Source: Hordeum vulgare subsp. vulgare (Eukaryota > Streptophyta > Magnoliopsida > Poales > Poaceae). Taken from it: DNA of 64,000 nt. A program made the translations under genes and the position numbers. This document shows, one piece after another, positions 46,223 to 59,140 of this stretch (its first letter is position 1; every line of letters starts with the position of its first letter). The notes under the pieces are model-generated. The model made no database searches, had not been told where the DNA came from, and saw only the letters and a program-made list of their open reading frames with translations. The stretch lies in assembly GCF_904849725.1 (NCBI RefSeq), contig NC_058518.1, positions 509,503,225 through 509,567,224 of the forward strand, written 5' to 3'.

Positions 46223-49200
46223 ACTAGAGTCAATAATCTAGTTCACATCACCATGTGATTCCAACGAATCCAACACCCATATAGTTATGGGGTCTGATCA
46301 CGTCTTGCTCGTGAGAGAGGTTTTAGTCAACGGTTCTAAAACTTTCAGATCCGTGCGTTCTTTACAAATCTTTATGTCATCTTATAGATGCTGCTACTAC
46401 GTGCTATTCGGAAAAGCTCCAAATATCTACTCTACTATACGAATCCGTTTCACTACTCATAGTTATTCGGATTAGTGTCAAAGCTTGCATTGACGTAACC
46501 CTTTACGACAAACTCTTTAACCACCTCCATAACCGAGAAAAGTTCCTTAGTCCATTAGTTACTAAGGATAAATTTCGACCGCTGCTAGTGATTCAATCAT
46601 GGATCACTCTCTGTACCTTTCAACATACTTTGAGTCAAGGCACACATCAGGTGCGGTACACAACATGGCATACTTTAGCTTCTATGGCTAAGGCATAGAA
46701 GACGACCTTCGTCTATTCCTTTTATTCTGCCGTGGTCGGATTTTGAGTCTTACTCAAATTCACACCTCACAACGCAACCAAGAACTCCTTCTTTGCTGAT
46801 CTATTTTGAACTCATTCAAAAAGTTGTCAAGGCATGCATCTTATTGAAACTTTCATTAAGCGCTTTTGATCTATCTCCATAGATCTTTGATGCTCAACGT
46901 TCAAGTAGCGCAATCCAGGTATTCCTTTGAAAACTTCTTTCAAACAACCTTGTATGCTTTACAGAAATTCTACATTACTTCTGATCCACAATATGTCAAC
47001 CACATATACCTATCAGAAATTCTATAGTGCTCCCACTCACTTCTTTGGAAATACAAGTTTCTCATAAACCTTGTACAAACCCAAAATCTTTGATCATCTC
47101 ATCAAAGTGTATATTCCAACTCCGAGATGCTTGCACCAGTCCATTGAAGGATCATTGGAGCTTGCATCCTTGCTAGTGTCTTTAGGATCGACAAAACCTT
47201 CTGGTTGTATCACATACAATGTTTGCTCAAGGAAACCGTTGAGAAAACAATGTTTTGACATCCTATGTGCAATATTTCATAAATAATGCATCAACAACTA
47301 ACATAATTCTAACAGACCTTTAGCATCGCTACGAGTGAGAAAGACTCATCATAGTCAACAGTTTGATCTTGTCGGAAACATCTTTGCGACAAGTCGAGCT
47401 TTTCTTAATAGTGACTTATCACCATCATCGTCTGTCTTCCTTTTAAAGACCCATCTTTACTCAATAGTCCTCTGACCATCAAGTAGTTCTTCCAAAGTCT
47501 ACACTTTGTTTTCATACATGGATCCTCTCTCGGATTTCATGGCTTCCAGCCATTTGTCGGAATCTGGGCCCACCATCGCTTTCTCCATAACTCGTAGGTT
47601 CACTGTTGCTCAACAACATAACCTCCAAGACAGGGTTACCGTACCACTCTGTAGTAGTGCGCGACCTTGTCAACCTACGAGGCTTGTAGTAACTTGATCC
47701 GATGCTCGATGATCACCATCATCAGCTTGCACTTCAATTGGTGTAGGCGCCACAGGAACAACTTCCTGCGCCCTGCTACACACTGGTTGAAGTGATGGTT
47801 CAATAACCTCATCAAGTTCTACCACCCTCCCACTCAATTCTTTCGAGAGAAACCTTTCCTCGAGAAAGGATCCGTTTCTAGAAACAAACACTTTGCTTTC
47901 GGATCTGAGATAGGAGGTACCCAACTGTTTTGGATATCCTATGAAGATGTATTTATCCGCTTTGGGTTCGAGCTTATCAGACTGAAACTATTTCACATAA
48001 GTGTCGAAGCCCCAAACTTTCAAGAAACGACAGTTTAGATTTCTCTAAACCTCAGTCTATACTGTGTCATCTCAACGGAAATACGCGGTGCCCTATTTAA
48101 AGTGAGTGCGGTTGTCTCTAATGCATAACCCATAAACGATAGTGGTAATTCGATAAGAGACATCATAGTATGCACCATACCAAATAGTGCGTGGCTATGA
48201 CGTTCAGACACATCATCACACTATGATGTTCCAAGTGGCATGAACTGCGAAACAATTTCCACATTGTCTTAACTGCGTACCAAAACTCGTAACTCAGATA
48301 TTCATTTCCATGATCATATCGTAGACAATTTATCCTCTTGTTACGACGAACTTCACTCTGAAACGGAATTGAACTTTTCAACATTTCAGACTTGTGATTC
48401 ATTAAGTAAATACTCCTATATCTACTCAAATCGTCAGTGAAGTAAGAACATAATGATATCCACTGCGTGCCTCAGCACCCATTGGACTGCATACATCAAA
48501 ATATATCACTTCCAACAAGTTACTATCTTTATTTCATCTCAATGAAAACAAGGCCTTGCTCATGTGGTATGATTTGCATCTCACTAGTGATTCAAAATCA
48601 GGTGAGTACAAAGATCCATCAGCATGGAGCCTCTTTATGCAATTTATACTAACATGACTCAAGCGGCAGTGCCACAAGTAAGTGGTACTATCATCATTAA
48701 CTCGTATCTTTTTTGGCACCAATATTATGAACATGTGTAACACTACGATCGAGAGTCAATAAACCATTGAAGGTGATTATTCAAGAAAATAGAGTAACCA
48801 TTATTCTCTTTAAATGAATGATCGTATTGCAATAAACACGATCCAATCATGTTCATGTTTAATGCAAGCACCAAATAACAATTATTTAGGTTTAACACCA
48901 ATCCCGGTGGTAGAGGGAGCGTGCGACGTTTGATCATATCAACCTTGGAAACACTTCCAACACGTATCGTCACCTCGCCTTTAGCTAGTCTCCGTTTATG
49001 CCGTAGCTTTCATTTCGTGTTACTAATCACTTAGCAACCGAACCGGTATCCAATACCCTCATGCTACTAGGAGTACTAGTAAAGTACACATCAACATCAT
49101 GTATATCTAATATACTTCTCTTGACTTTTGCCAGCCTTCTTATCTACCAAGTATCTAGAGTTGCTCCGCCTCAGTGACTGTTCCCCTCATTACAGAAGCA

Positions 49201-51175
49201 CTTAGTCTTGGGTTTGGGTTTAATCTTGGGTCTCTTCATTAGTGCAGCAACTGTTTTGCCGTTTCACGAAGTATCCCTTCTAGCCCTTGCCCTTCTTGAA
49301 ACTTAGTGGTTTTACAAACCATCAACTATTGATGCTCCTTCTAGATTTCTACTTTCGTAGTGTCAAACATCGCGAATCGCTCAAGGATCATTGTATGTAA
49401 CCTTGATATGTTATAGTTCATCACGAAGCTCTCACAGCTTGATGGCAGTGACTTTGGAGAACTATCACTATCTCATCTGGTAGATTAACTCCCACTTGAT
49501 TCAAGCGATTGTCGTACTCAGACAATCTGAGCACACGCTCAACGATTGAGCCTTTCTCCTTTACTTTGTGGACAAAGAATCTTGTCGGAGGTCTCGTACC
49601 TCTTAACAAGGGCACAAGCATGAAATCACAATTTCATCTCTTTAGAACATCACTTATGTTCCGTGACGTTTTACAATGTTTTCGGCGCCTTGCTTCTAAG
49701 CCATTAAGTATTTTGCATTGAACTATCGTGTAGTCACCAGAAACGTGTATGTCGGATGTTCATAGCATCCACAGACGACGCTCGAGGTGCAGCACACCGA
49801 GTGGTGCATTAAGGACATAAGCCTTCTGTGTAGCAACGAGGACAATCCTCGGTTTTACAGACTCAGTCTGCAAATTTTGCTACTATCAATTTTCAACTAA
49901 ATTTTCTCTAGGAACATATAAAAATAGTAGAGCTATAGCGCAAGCTACATCGTAATTCGCAAAGACCATTAGACTATGTTCATGACAATTAGTTCAATTA
50001 ATCATATTACTTAAGAACTCCCACTCAAAAAGTACATCTCTCTAGTGATTTGAGTGGTACATGATCCAAATCCGCTATCTCAAGTCCGATCATCACGTGA
50101 GTCGAGAATAGTTTCAGTGGTAAGCATCTCTATGCTAATCATATCAACTATACGATTCATGCTCGACCTTTCGGTCTCATGTGTTCCGAGGCCATGTCTG
50201 CACATGCTAGGCTCGTCAAGCTAAACCCGAGTATTCCGCGTGCGCAACTGTTTTGCACCCGTTGTATGTGAACGTTGAGTCTATCACACCCGATCATCAC
50301 GTGGTGTCTCGAAACGACGAACTGTAGCAACGGTGCACAGTCGGGGAGAACACAATTTCGTCTTGAAATTTTAGTGAGAGATCACGTCATAATGCTACCG
50401 TCGTTCTAAGCAAAATAAGGTGCATAAAAGGATTAACATCAAATGCAATTCATAAGTGACATGATATGGCCATCATTACGTGCTTCTTGATCTCCATCAC
50501 CAAAGCACCGGCACAATCTTCTTGTCACCGGCGCCACACCATGATCTCCATCAACGCGTCGCCATCGGGGTTGTCGTGCTACTCATGCTATTACTACTAA
50601 AGCTACATCCTAGCAAAATAGTAAACGCATCTGCAAGCACAAACGTTAGTTATAAAGACAACCCTATGGCTCCTGCCGGTTGCCGTACCATCGACGTGCA
50701 AGTCGATATTATCTATTACAACATGATCATCTCATACATCCAATATATCACATCACATCGTTGGCCATATCACATCACAAGCATACCCTGCAAAAACAAG
50801 TTAGACGTCCTCTAATTTTGTTGTTGCATGTTTTACGTGGTGACCATGGGTATCTAGTACGATCGCATCTTACTTACGCAAACACCACAACGGAGATATA
50901 TGAGTTGCTATTTAACCTCATCCAAGGACCTCCTCGGTCAAATCCGATTCAACTAAAGTTGGAGAAACCAACACTTGCCAGTCATCTTTGAGCAACGGGG
51001 TTACTCGTAGTGATGAAACCAGTCTCTCGTAAGCGTACGAGTAATGTCGGTCCAAGCCGCTTCAATCCAACAATACCGCGGAATCAAGAAAAGACTAAGG
51101 AGGGCAGCAAAACGCACATCACCTCCCACAAAAACTTTTGTGTTCTACTCGAGAAGACATCTATGCATGAACCTA
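46223..51175 (-). pseudogene. Element B internal domain: decayed gag-pol
   Basis: Relics in the same order and with the same breaks as element A. Gag piece 49421-49621 (LRLSEYDNRLNQVG); protease/pre-integrase piece 48743-48973 (MTIRVGSVSKVDM, LVLNLNNCYLV); pre-integrase piece 48534-48743 (YLWHCRLSHVSINCIKRLH); integrase-like piece 48163-48429 (RYDHGNEYLSYEF); spacer-RT piece 47670-47924 (SKVFVSRNGSFLEE). It is uninterrupted at the site where element E sits in A (gtatgctttacag near 46950), which confirms the target of E. No function possible. Confidence 0.8.
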
Positions 51176-51187
51176 GCTCTGATACCA
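51176..51187 (-). promoter_or_regulatory. Element B primer-binding site (canonical)
   Basis: Minus-strand TGGTATCAGAGC, a perfect match to the usual initiator tRNA-Met PBS of plant copia elements, one base from the LTR. Confidence 0.85.
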
Positions 51188-51188
51188 C

Positions 51189-53008
51189 TCTTGGGGAACG
51201 TCGCATGGGAAACAAAAATTTTCCTACGCGCACGAAGACCTATCATGGTGATGTCCATCTACGAGAGGGGATGAGTGATCTACGTACCCTTGTAGATCAT
51301 ACAGCAGAAGCGTTAGTGAACGCGGTTGATGTAGTGGAACGTCCTCACGTCCCTCGATCCGCCCCGCGAACAATCCCGCGATCAGTCCCACGATCTAGTA
51401 CCGAACGGACGGCACCTCCGCGTTCAACACACGCACAGCTCGACGATGATCTCGGCCTTCTTGATCCAGCAAGGGAGACGGAGAGGTAGAAGAGTTCTCC
51501 GGCAGCGCGACGGCGCTTCGGAGGTTGGTGATGATCTTGTCTCAGCAGGGCTCCGCCCGAGCTCCGCAGAAACGCGATCTAGAGGAAAAACCGTGGAGGT
51601 ATGTGGTCGGGCTGCCGTGGAAAAGTCGTCTCAAATCAGCCCTGAAACCCCACTATATATAGGAGGAGGAGGGGGGAGACTTGCCTTGGGGTCCAAGGAC
51701 TCCCAAGGGAGTCGGCCGAGCCAAGGGGGAAGGTCTCCCCCTCCCAGACCGAAATCCACTTGGTTTGGAAGGTGGAGTCCTTCTTCCCTTTCCCACCTCC
51801 TTCCTTTTTTTTCCTTTCCTCTTTGATTTTCTTTCCTATGCACATAGGCCTCTCTTGGGCTGTCTCACCAGCCCACTAAGGGCTGGTGCGGCACCCCAAA
51901 CACCCATGGGCTTCCCCGGGGTGGGTGGGCCCCCCCGGTGAACTCCCGGAACCCATTCGTCATTCCCGGCACATTCTCGGTAACTCCGAAAACCTTCCGG
52001 TAATTAAATGAGGTCATCCTATATATCAATCTTCGTTTCCGGACCATTCCGGAAACCCTCATGACGTCCGTGATCTCATCCGGGACTCCGAACAACATTC
52101 GGTAACCAACCATATAACTCAAATACGCATAAAACAACGTCGAACCTTAAGTGTGCAGACCCTGCGGGTTCGAGAACTATGTAGACATGACCCGAGAGAC
52201 TCCTCGGTCAATATCCAATAGCGGGACCTGGATGCCCATATTGGATCCTACATATTCTACGAAGATCTTATCGTTTGAACCTCAGTGCCAAGGATTCATA
52301 TAATCCCGTATGTCATTCCCTTTGTCCTTCGGTATGTTACTTGCCCGAGATTCGATCGTCAGTATCCGCATACCTATTTCAATCTCGTTTACCGGCAAGT
52401 CTCTTTACTCGTTCCGTAATACAAGATCCCGCAACTTACACTAAGTCACATTGCTTGCAAGGCTTGTGTGTGATGTTGTATTACCGAGTGGGCCCCGAGA
52501 TACCTCTCCGTCACAAGGAGTGACAAATCCCAGTCTTGATCCATACTAACTCAACTAACACCTTCGGAGATACCTATAGAGCATCTTTATAGTCACCCAG
52601 TTACGTTGCGACGTTTGATACACACAAAGCATTCCTCCGGTGTCAGTGAGTTATATGATCTCATGGTCATAGGAACAAATACTTGACACGCAGAAAACAG
52701 TAGCAACAAAATGACACGATCAACATGCTACGTCTATTAGTTTGGGTCTAGTCCATCACATGATTCTCCTAATGATGTGATCCCGTTATCAAGTAACAAC
52801 ACTTGCCTATGGCCAGGAAACCTTGACCATCTTTGATCAACGAGCTAGTCAACTAGAGGCTTACTAGGGACAATGTTTTGTCTATGTATCCACACAAGTA
52901 TTGTGTTTCCAATCAATACAATTATAGCATGGATAATAAACGATTATCATGAACTAAGAAATATAATAATAACTAATTTATTATTGCCTCTAGGGCATAT
53001 TTCCAACA
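51189..53008 (-). repeat. Element B 5' LTR (reverse oriented)
   Basis: The edge reads TCTTGGGG instead of TGTTGGGG, a mutation of the terminal TG; it ends ...catatttccaaca. A TATATATA box lies at 51654-51661. Confidence 0.92.
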
Positions 53009-53019
53009 TGCTCTCTATC

Positions 53020-53688
53020 CTCATCAGTTGCTGGGCAGTGAGTCTTACTCAATCTCGTACCTTGTAAAACTGGCAAGAACCCCTTCTTCGACTGTTCCAT
53101 TTTGAACCTCTTCAAAACTTTATCAAGGTATGTGCTTTGTGAAAGTCCTATCAGGCGTTTTGATCTATCCCTATAGGTCTTAATGCCTAGAATGTAAGCA
53201 GCTTCTCCTAGGTCCTTCATACAGAAACTTTTATTCAAGTAATCCTTTATGCTCTCCAAAAACTCTACATTGTTTCCAATCAGCAATATGTCATCCACAT
53301 ATAATACTAGAAACGCCACAGAGCTCCCACTCACTTTCTTGTAAATACAAGATTCTCCAACCACTTGTATAAACCCAAATGCTTTGATCACCTCATCAAA
53401 GCGTTTGTTCCAACTCCGAGATGCTTGCACCAGTCCATAAATGGATCGCTGGAGCTTGCACACCTTGTTAGCATTCTTAGGATCGACAAAACCTTCGGGT
53501 TGCATCATATACAATTCTTCTTTAAGGAAACCGTTAAGCAACGCCGTTTTGACATCCATCTGCCAGATTTCATAATCGAAAAATGCAGCTATTGCTAACA
53601 TGATTCTGACGGACTTAAGCATCGCTACGGGTGAGAATGTCTCATCGTAGTCAACTCCTTGAACTTGTGAAAAACCCTTTGCCACAAG
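53020..53688 (-). pseudogene. Element C reverse transcriptase core
   Basis: Minus strand: AKGFSQVQGVDYDETFSPVA, WQMDVKTALLNGFLKEELYM, CKLQRSIYGLVQASRSWN, LYVDDILLIGNN (catalytic YVDD intact), AAYILGIKTYRDR, then the B insertion. It is preceded at 53689-53691 by a TGA where copia RTs have Arg (KA-R-LVAKGF), a CGA-to-TGA change. Confidence 0.85.
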
Positions 53689-54240
53689 TCAAGCTTTATA
53701 AACGGCCACATTGCCGTCAGCGTCCGTCTTCCTCTTAAAGAACCATTTGTTTTGAATAGCCTTGCGGCCCTCAGGAAGTAGCTCCAAAGTCCACACTTTG
53801 TTCTCATACATGGATCCTATCTCGGACTTCATGGCTTCCAGCCATTTGTTGGAATCTGGGCCCACCATTGCTTCTTCATAATTTGTAGGTTCATTGTTGT
53901 CCAATAACATGATTGACAAGACGGGATTACCGTACCACTCTGGAGCAGCACGTGGTCTCGTCGACCTGCGTGGTTCGACAGAAACTTGAACCGGAGTTTC
54001 ATGATCATCATCATTAACTTCCTCCTCAACCGGCATCACAACGATAGAGGATTCCCCTTGCCCTGCGCCACCATCCAGAGGGATGAGAGGTTCGACAACC
54101 TCGTCAAGTTCTATCTTCCTCCCACTCAATTCTCTCAAGAGAAACTCCTTCTCGAGAAAAGCTCCATTTTTAGCAACAAACACTTTGCCCTCGGATTTGA
54201 GATAGAAGGTGTACCCAACTGTCTCTTTTGGGTAACCTAT
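53689..54240 (-). pseudogene. Element C integrase-RT linker and RT N-terminus
   Basis: Minus strand, beginning at the Sukkula junction with YPKETVGYTFYLKSEGKV, then AKNGAFLEKEFLLRELSG, an acidic Val/Glu linker, NNEPTNYEEAMVGPDSNKWL and VWTLELLPEGRKAIQNKWF, ending at the TGA 53689-53691. Confidence 0.82.
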
Positions 54241-57200
54241 TGTGACAGCCCTATGCCGACGTTCCAGAAGATTCCCCTTTTATTTCCGTTTCCGTCGTGT
54301 GTCTATTTTTATTTGTCGCTTCATCATCGCATCATGCGCATCATCTGCATTGCATCGGCGTCTCCGTTGCCGCCCGTTTTCAAAACTTGCATCCGTTGTT
54401 AGTTGCCGGTTAACGTCGTTGTTCGTTCCGAGCCTGACCGCACACGCACGTGCCCGCGGCACCGTCGTAACTCTGTTTTTAAAGCGTGTATAAATCTTTC
54501 TCCAATTGATCTAGAATTTGTCGTGCGGTCTTATTTTAATATAGCTAGGCCGCCTGTCAAGTTTCGTCGCGATCGGAGTTCGTCTGGTACCCGAACGGTC
54601 GACCGTAGTGGCACCGTATTCGGTCTACCGTCGGACGTGTGTCGGTGTTTTTAAAATCGTTGCCGCGCCGCCCGCTCTCCCTCTCGTCTCCGGATATCTA
54701 CACAACACGGACACTTAGCATGTCCCGCGTTCGGAATCGTCCGAATCCGACCCCGCGGTTGGATCCGGAACGCGATTCCGGCTAACCTAGCTCCCCGTTT
54801 GTCTATATATAGACCCCCTCTTAATTTAGACAGCCCCCTCCTCGAATTCCGTGCGACCCTACCCTAACCGTAGCCAGATCCGCAACCTCTCTCCCCAGCG
54901 CCGCGGGCCTACGGAGCCCATCGCAGGCCCGCCCGGGCCCGAACCGCCGCCGCCGCCCGTTCTACTCCCGTGCCTCGTGCCTTGGTGGCGAGCCGCCGGG
55001 CTGCCCGCGCTGCACCATCGTGCTCCCCGCCGCCGCTGGCCAGCCGCTCGCCGGAGATCTAAGCTGGCCGCCTCCCCAAGCCGCCGCCGCCCCGTCTCTC
55101 CCCTCGGAGCTTGCCGCCGCCGCAGGGAATGGTGCCCTCGTCCGCCTCGGGTAGCCGCCCCGGCCCGGATCCGGGCAGATCCGGCCGGCCCCGCCGGTGC
55201 CTCGCCGCTGCCCCTCCTCCTGCTCGCCGGAGAAGCTGCCATGGCTTCGTGCCGTGCTCGGTTCGAGCGAGCGCAGCCGAGCCAGCCTCCCCGCGATCCC
55301 GCGTTGACCACCTCGCTCGCCTGGGCTCCCAGCTACTACGGCCCAGGGAGCCAGCAGCCGGCCCAGCTGCTTCGCCGGCCCACCTCGCGTCGACAGCCGG
55401 CCCATACTAGGGCGCCAGCTGCAGGCCGCCTCGCCTCCTCCTCATCAGGCCCACCGACCAGGCCGAGATCTCCACCAGGCCGGCCCGTGTGGCCCTCTGG
55501 TAAGCCTCCCTATTCCCCGCCCCCAGCACGTTTTAGTAAGTTGCACCCGTGGATATTTAGGCCCATAGGATAGTTTCGGCCCAGTAGTTAATTTAGGATT
55601 TAATCCGAATTTATCCTTTTTCAGAAAGTAGGCTTTATTTCAAACGCCCGTAGTTTAATAGTCGTAAATCGGATCGAGACGTGTAATACATGGTTTTCAT
55701 GTAGAATTCCGTGTAGATTTTGAATTTCTAACTTGCATAATCATTTGAGGCAGTTTAAAGTGCCTAATGCATCGTTTTACGTGCTGTTTCAATAGGTTAC
55801 GTCCCGTATTATATTTTCGTGCAAGTCCGGACTGCCCGTATCCCGTAGATTAAATGTCCTTGTTTTAGGGACTATTTTTCCGTGTATTTTAGAGCGGTCA
55901 CTCATATTTTTGCGTGTAGGATTTGCCGGTAATTTATTTTCCCGTATCTAGGTGATTATCTCGCATAGTTGTGTGGCGTTATTTTGTGTTGCAAACCCCA
56001 CATATTTTATATGTTTCCGGGGTAGAAAAATCCCATGGATTTTTCGGTGCAATTAGTTTTAGCTTTCGAGTAAGTTAGTTCGTGAGATATTTTGCTATGT
56101 TGCCCTTTTGTTTAATTCGTAGGATTTATTCCGTGCGTCGTTTGACGGAGTTGTCAACTAGAGAGTTGATCTTGGATGTTTTGTTTAGCCCCTGGTATTA
56201 TTGGTTGCAATAGAAATGCATGTTTAGGTGTTGTTTTCTTACTCTCAAGTTGCTAGAAATAGTGCTGTTTTAGAGGAGCTGAAATATTTCTAAGTCTGAA
56301 ATCTGTTATTATTTTGTTGCTGTCTTGTCTTGCTTGCATCTTGTGATCTGTAGCTCTTTTGAGGTTGGTCCAATGGAGTTAGTTGTACCCCTTGTGTTTC
56401 TCTAGCATGCTGTAAAGTTTCATACCATTTGGAGACCTTTAGCTATAGATTTTGCTGCTGTCAATATAGCTTCAGGCTGAAAACTGCACATTCATGAGGT
56501 GTTATTTTCACAAAGTCTGAAATAGTGCGTGAGATGCCATTTTGTGTCTTCTTTTCCTAGTGCTCCTTGCTGCCATGCTAGTTGTTGTTGGTTGTTTGTA
56601 GTAGTGCTTCTTGTCCTCTTCTGTGCCATGCCTTGTTTGAGCATATCGGAGTTGTGTAGCCGTAGTTGTGGGGCGTAGAAAATGCTATGTGGCTGATTTT
56701 GGCAGATTGTAGTCATTTCTTGTTTTGCTCGTATCTTTTGAACCGTAGCTCCGATTTGATCGTGTCCTACATGAAACTTGCTTAGAATCTCGTGTAGTTT
56801 CATGTTCTCTTTCTGATTGTATGTTTTGAAGCGCTCGTGACCGTCGTTGCACACATTTTGCATTCATGCCATCATATCTTGCGGTGCTTGTATCTTTTGA
56901 TCCGTAGCTCCGTTGGAGATGTTCTTTATGTGTAGATTGCTTGCCTTGACGCATAGAATCACGTGAACCTATTTGTTTTGCTGTTTAACATCTAATTAAA
57001 GGTGTTAATCCAGATCTGGACAGAATTGTAAATTAACATATGAGGTCGTCTCGGAGGTGCTATATGTCATTTCCGACCTCATTTAAAATGTCCAGATAGG
57101 TAGTTTAATTTCCGCTTCACCTCTTGCATGTTTGACAACATTAATATTGCCGTGTAAATAACCGGGAGTGAACTAAATAATTCCTATGTGGAGTTTCGTC

Positions 57201-59135
57201 AATATGCAACCCGTTGCATATTGAACTTCACTTAATGTGTAGTGTTTGATTGTGTGAATTGTCATGTCGTGGCTTGCATGTATTCAGTAGCTCATGCATC
57301 ATATGTGATGTGCAACGTATGGTGAATATCGTGTGTTGATGCTTGTTTCCGGTTTCCCCGTCTCGATAGAGTTCCGCAAGCGTGTCGGATGTGAGGATTC
57401 GTTCGACAACATCGGTTCGGCTGCTTCACGGAGTCATACTTCTTCCAAGCGGGATCTCAGGCAAGATGATCATTTCCCCAGATACCATTACTATCATTGC
57501 CATGCTAGTTTTATCGCTTCTGTCGATTATGTCTCGTTGCCTACCACCTGTTAAATATCAGCCTCTCAACAATGCCATGTTAACCTTCAACCTGTTCAAC
57601 CTAGCAAACCACTGATTGGCCATGTTACTGCTTGCTTAACCCTGTTGATAGCGTTGCTAGTTGCAGGTGCAGTTGCTTCCATGTGAAACATGGGTTCCTT
57701 GTTATATCACCATATTAATGCTATTTAATTTAATGGACCTATATACTTGGTAAAAGGTGGAAGGCTCGGCCTTTCTAGCCTGGTGTTTTGTTCCACCTTT
57801 GCCCCCTTTAGTTACCGGCTACCGGTGTTATGTTCCATAATTGAGCGCTCCTAACACGATCGGGGTTGTTTTGGGGACCCCCTTGATAATTCGTTTTAGA
57901 TTAAAGCTGGTCTGGCAAGGCCCAACTTTGGTACTACATTTGCCTAATCACCTAATAAAATTGCATAGGGACCCGCCGGCACCCGCGGACTATTTTAATC
58001 AACCCCCGGGCCAGTGCTCCTCATGAGTGTTGGTCCAAAATAGAGCAGCTTATTAACGCTACCCGGGGCAACTCGGCGTTTGGCGTGGTAACCATCGCTC
58101 ATCCGTCGTGTCGTGAGAATGAGGTACGCGACTCCTATCGGGATCGTCGACACGTCGGGCGGCCTTGCTGGATTAGTTTTACCTTTGACGAGATATCTTG
58201 TGCATCGGGATTCCGGTGATGCTTTGGGTAATCTCAGAGTTGAGGTTTTCCACTAGGGAATCCGACGAGATCGCGAGCTTCATGATTGAGGATTTCTATG
58301 CGGCTTGTGGTAATTTGTGATGGACTAGTTGGAGCACCCCTGCAGGGTTAAATCTTTCGGAAAGCCGTGCCCGCGGTTATGCGGCAACGTGGAAACTTTA
58401 TTTAACACTGGTTCTAGATAACTTGAAGTTAACTTAATTAAAATATGCCTACTGTGTGCGTAACCGTGACTGTCTCTTTCGTGAGTTCCTTCTCCGATCG
58501 AGGACACGGTGGGGTTATGCCTGACATAGGTAGGTGTTCAGGATCATTCATTTGATCATCAGTAGTTCACGACCGATATGCGTAGATCTTCCCCCCTCTT
58601 ATTCTTGTACTCGCAAGTTTAGCCACCAAATATGTGCTTAGTCGCTGCTGCAACCTCACCACTTAACCATACCTCACCCATTAAGCTTTGCTAGTCTTGA
58701 TACCTTTGGAAATGAGATTGCTGAGTCCCATGTGGCTCACAGATTACTACAACACCAGTTGCAGGTACAGATAAATGTTGCTTGACGCGAGCGCGTTGAT
58801 TGTTCATTTGGAGTTGCTTCTTCTTCTTCTTCATCATCGATCTAGGATGGGTTCTAGGCCGGCAGCCTGGGATAGCAAGGATGTACGTCGTTCTTATTTT
58901 TCTCGTTTGTTTTCGTCCGTAGTCGGACCCTGCTCTTACTCTTGATGATTATGTAATGTACTGATGTGACTCTGATGTAACTTGTGGCGAGTGTAAGCCA
59001 ACTCTATATATATCTCTTCCTTTCAGTACATGTACTTGTAACGATATCCATTCTTGCGACACGACGAGATGCGCTTCTATCCCTGACGAGGCCTTCGTGC
59101 CAGATTGAGGATAGGGTCGCATCTTGGGCGTGACA
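54241..59135 (+). mobile_element. Sukkula solo LTR (LARD), 4895 bp
   Basis: Starts TGTGACAGCCC, ends GGGCGTGACA, with TSD CCTAT on both sides (54236-54240, 59136-59140). The 3' end contains tcgcatcttgggcgtgac, which I recognise as the outward LTR primer site of Sukkula, the large retrotransposon derivative of barley and relatives whose LTRs are about 4.5-5 kb (from memory). No internal domain or second LTR is present, so this is a solo LTR left by LTR-LTR recombination. The GC-rich start (54800-55570) resembles a long untranslated leader; its open frames are not supported as genes. Confidence 0.88.
54803..54812 (+). promoter_or_regulatory. TATA box in the Sukkula LTR
   Basis: ctatatatag about 560 bases into the LTR, followed by a GC-rich leader beginning near 54840. 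Position suits an LTR promoter. Confidence 0.5.
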
Positions 59136-59140
59136 CCTAT

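Larger units (their letters stand above)
44391..53008 (-). mobile_element. Copia element B, non-autonomous, inserted in element C
   Basis: LTRs 44391-46209 and 51189-53008 (1819 and 1820 bp). My hand count gives about 27 differences (1.5%), so it is older than element A. The internal domain (46210-51188, 4979 bp) is collinear with and closely similar to that of element A and likewise non-coding. The flanks carry an 11-bp direct repeat TGCTCTCTATC (44380-44390, 53009-53019); no shorter duplication fits. Confidence 0.92.

Noticed and set aside
54851..55573. 240-codon plus-strand ORF (and minus-strand shadows) in the Sukkula LTR
   Set aside because: Pro/Arg/Ala-rich translation of a GC-rich untranslated leader, with no domain; open frames occur on both strands.
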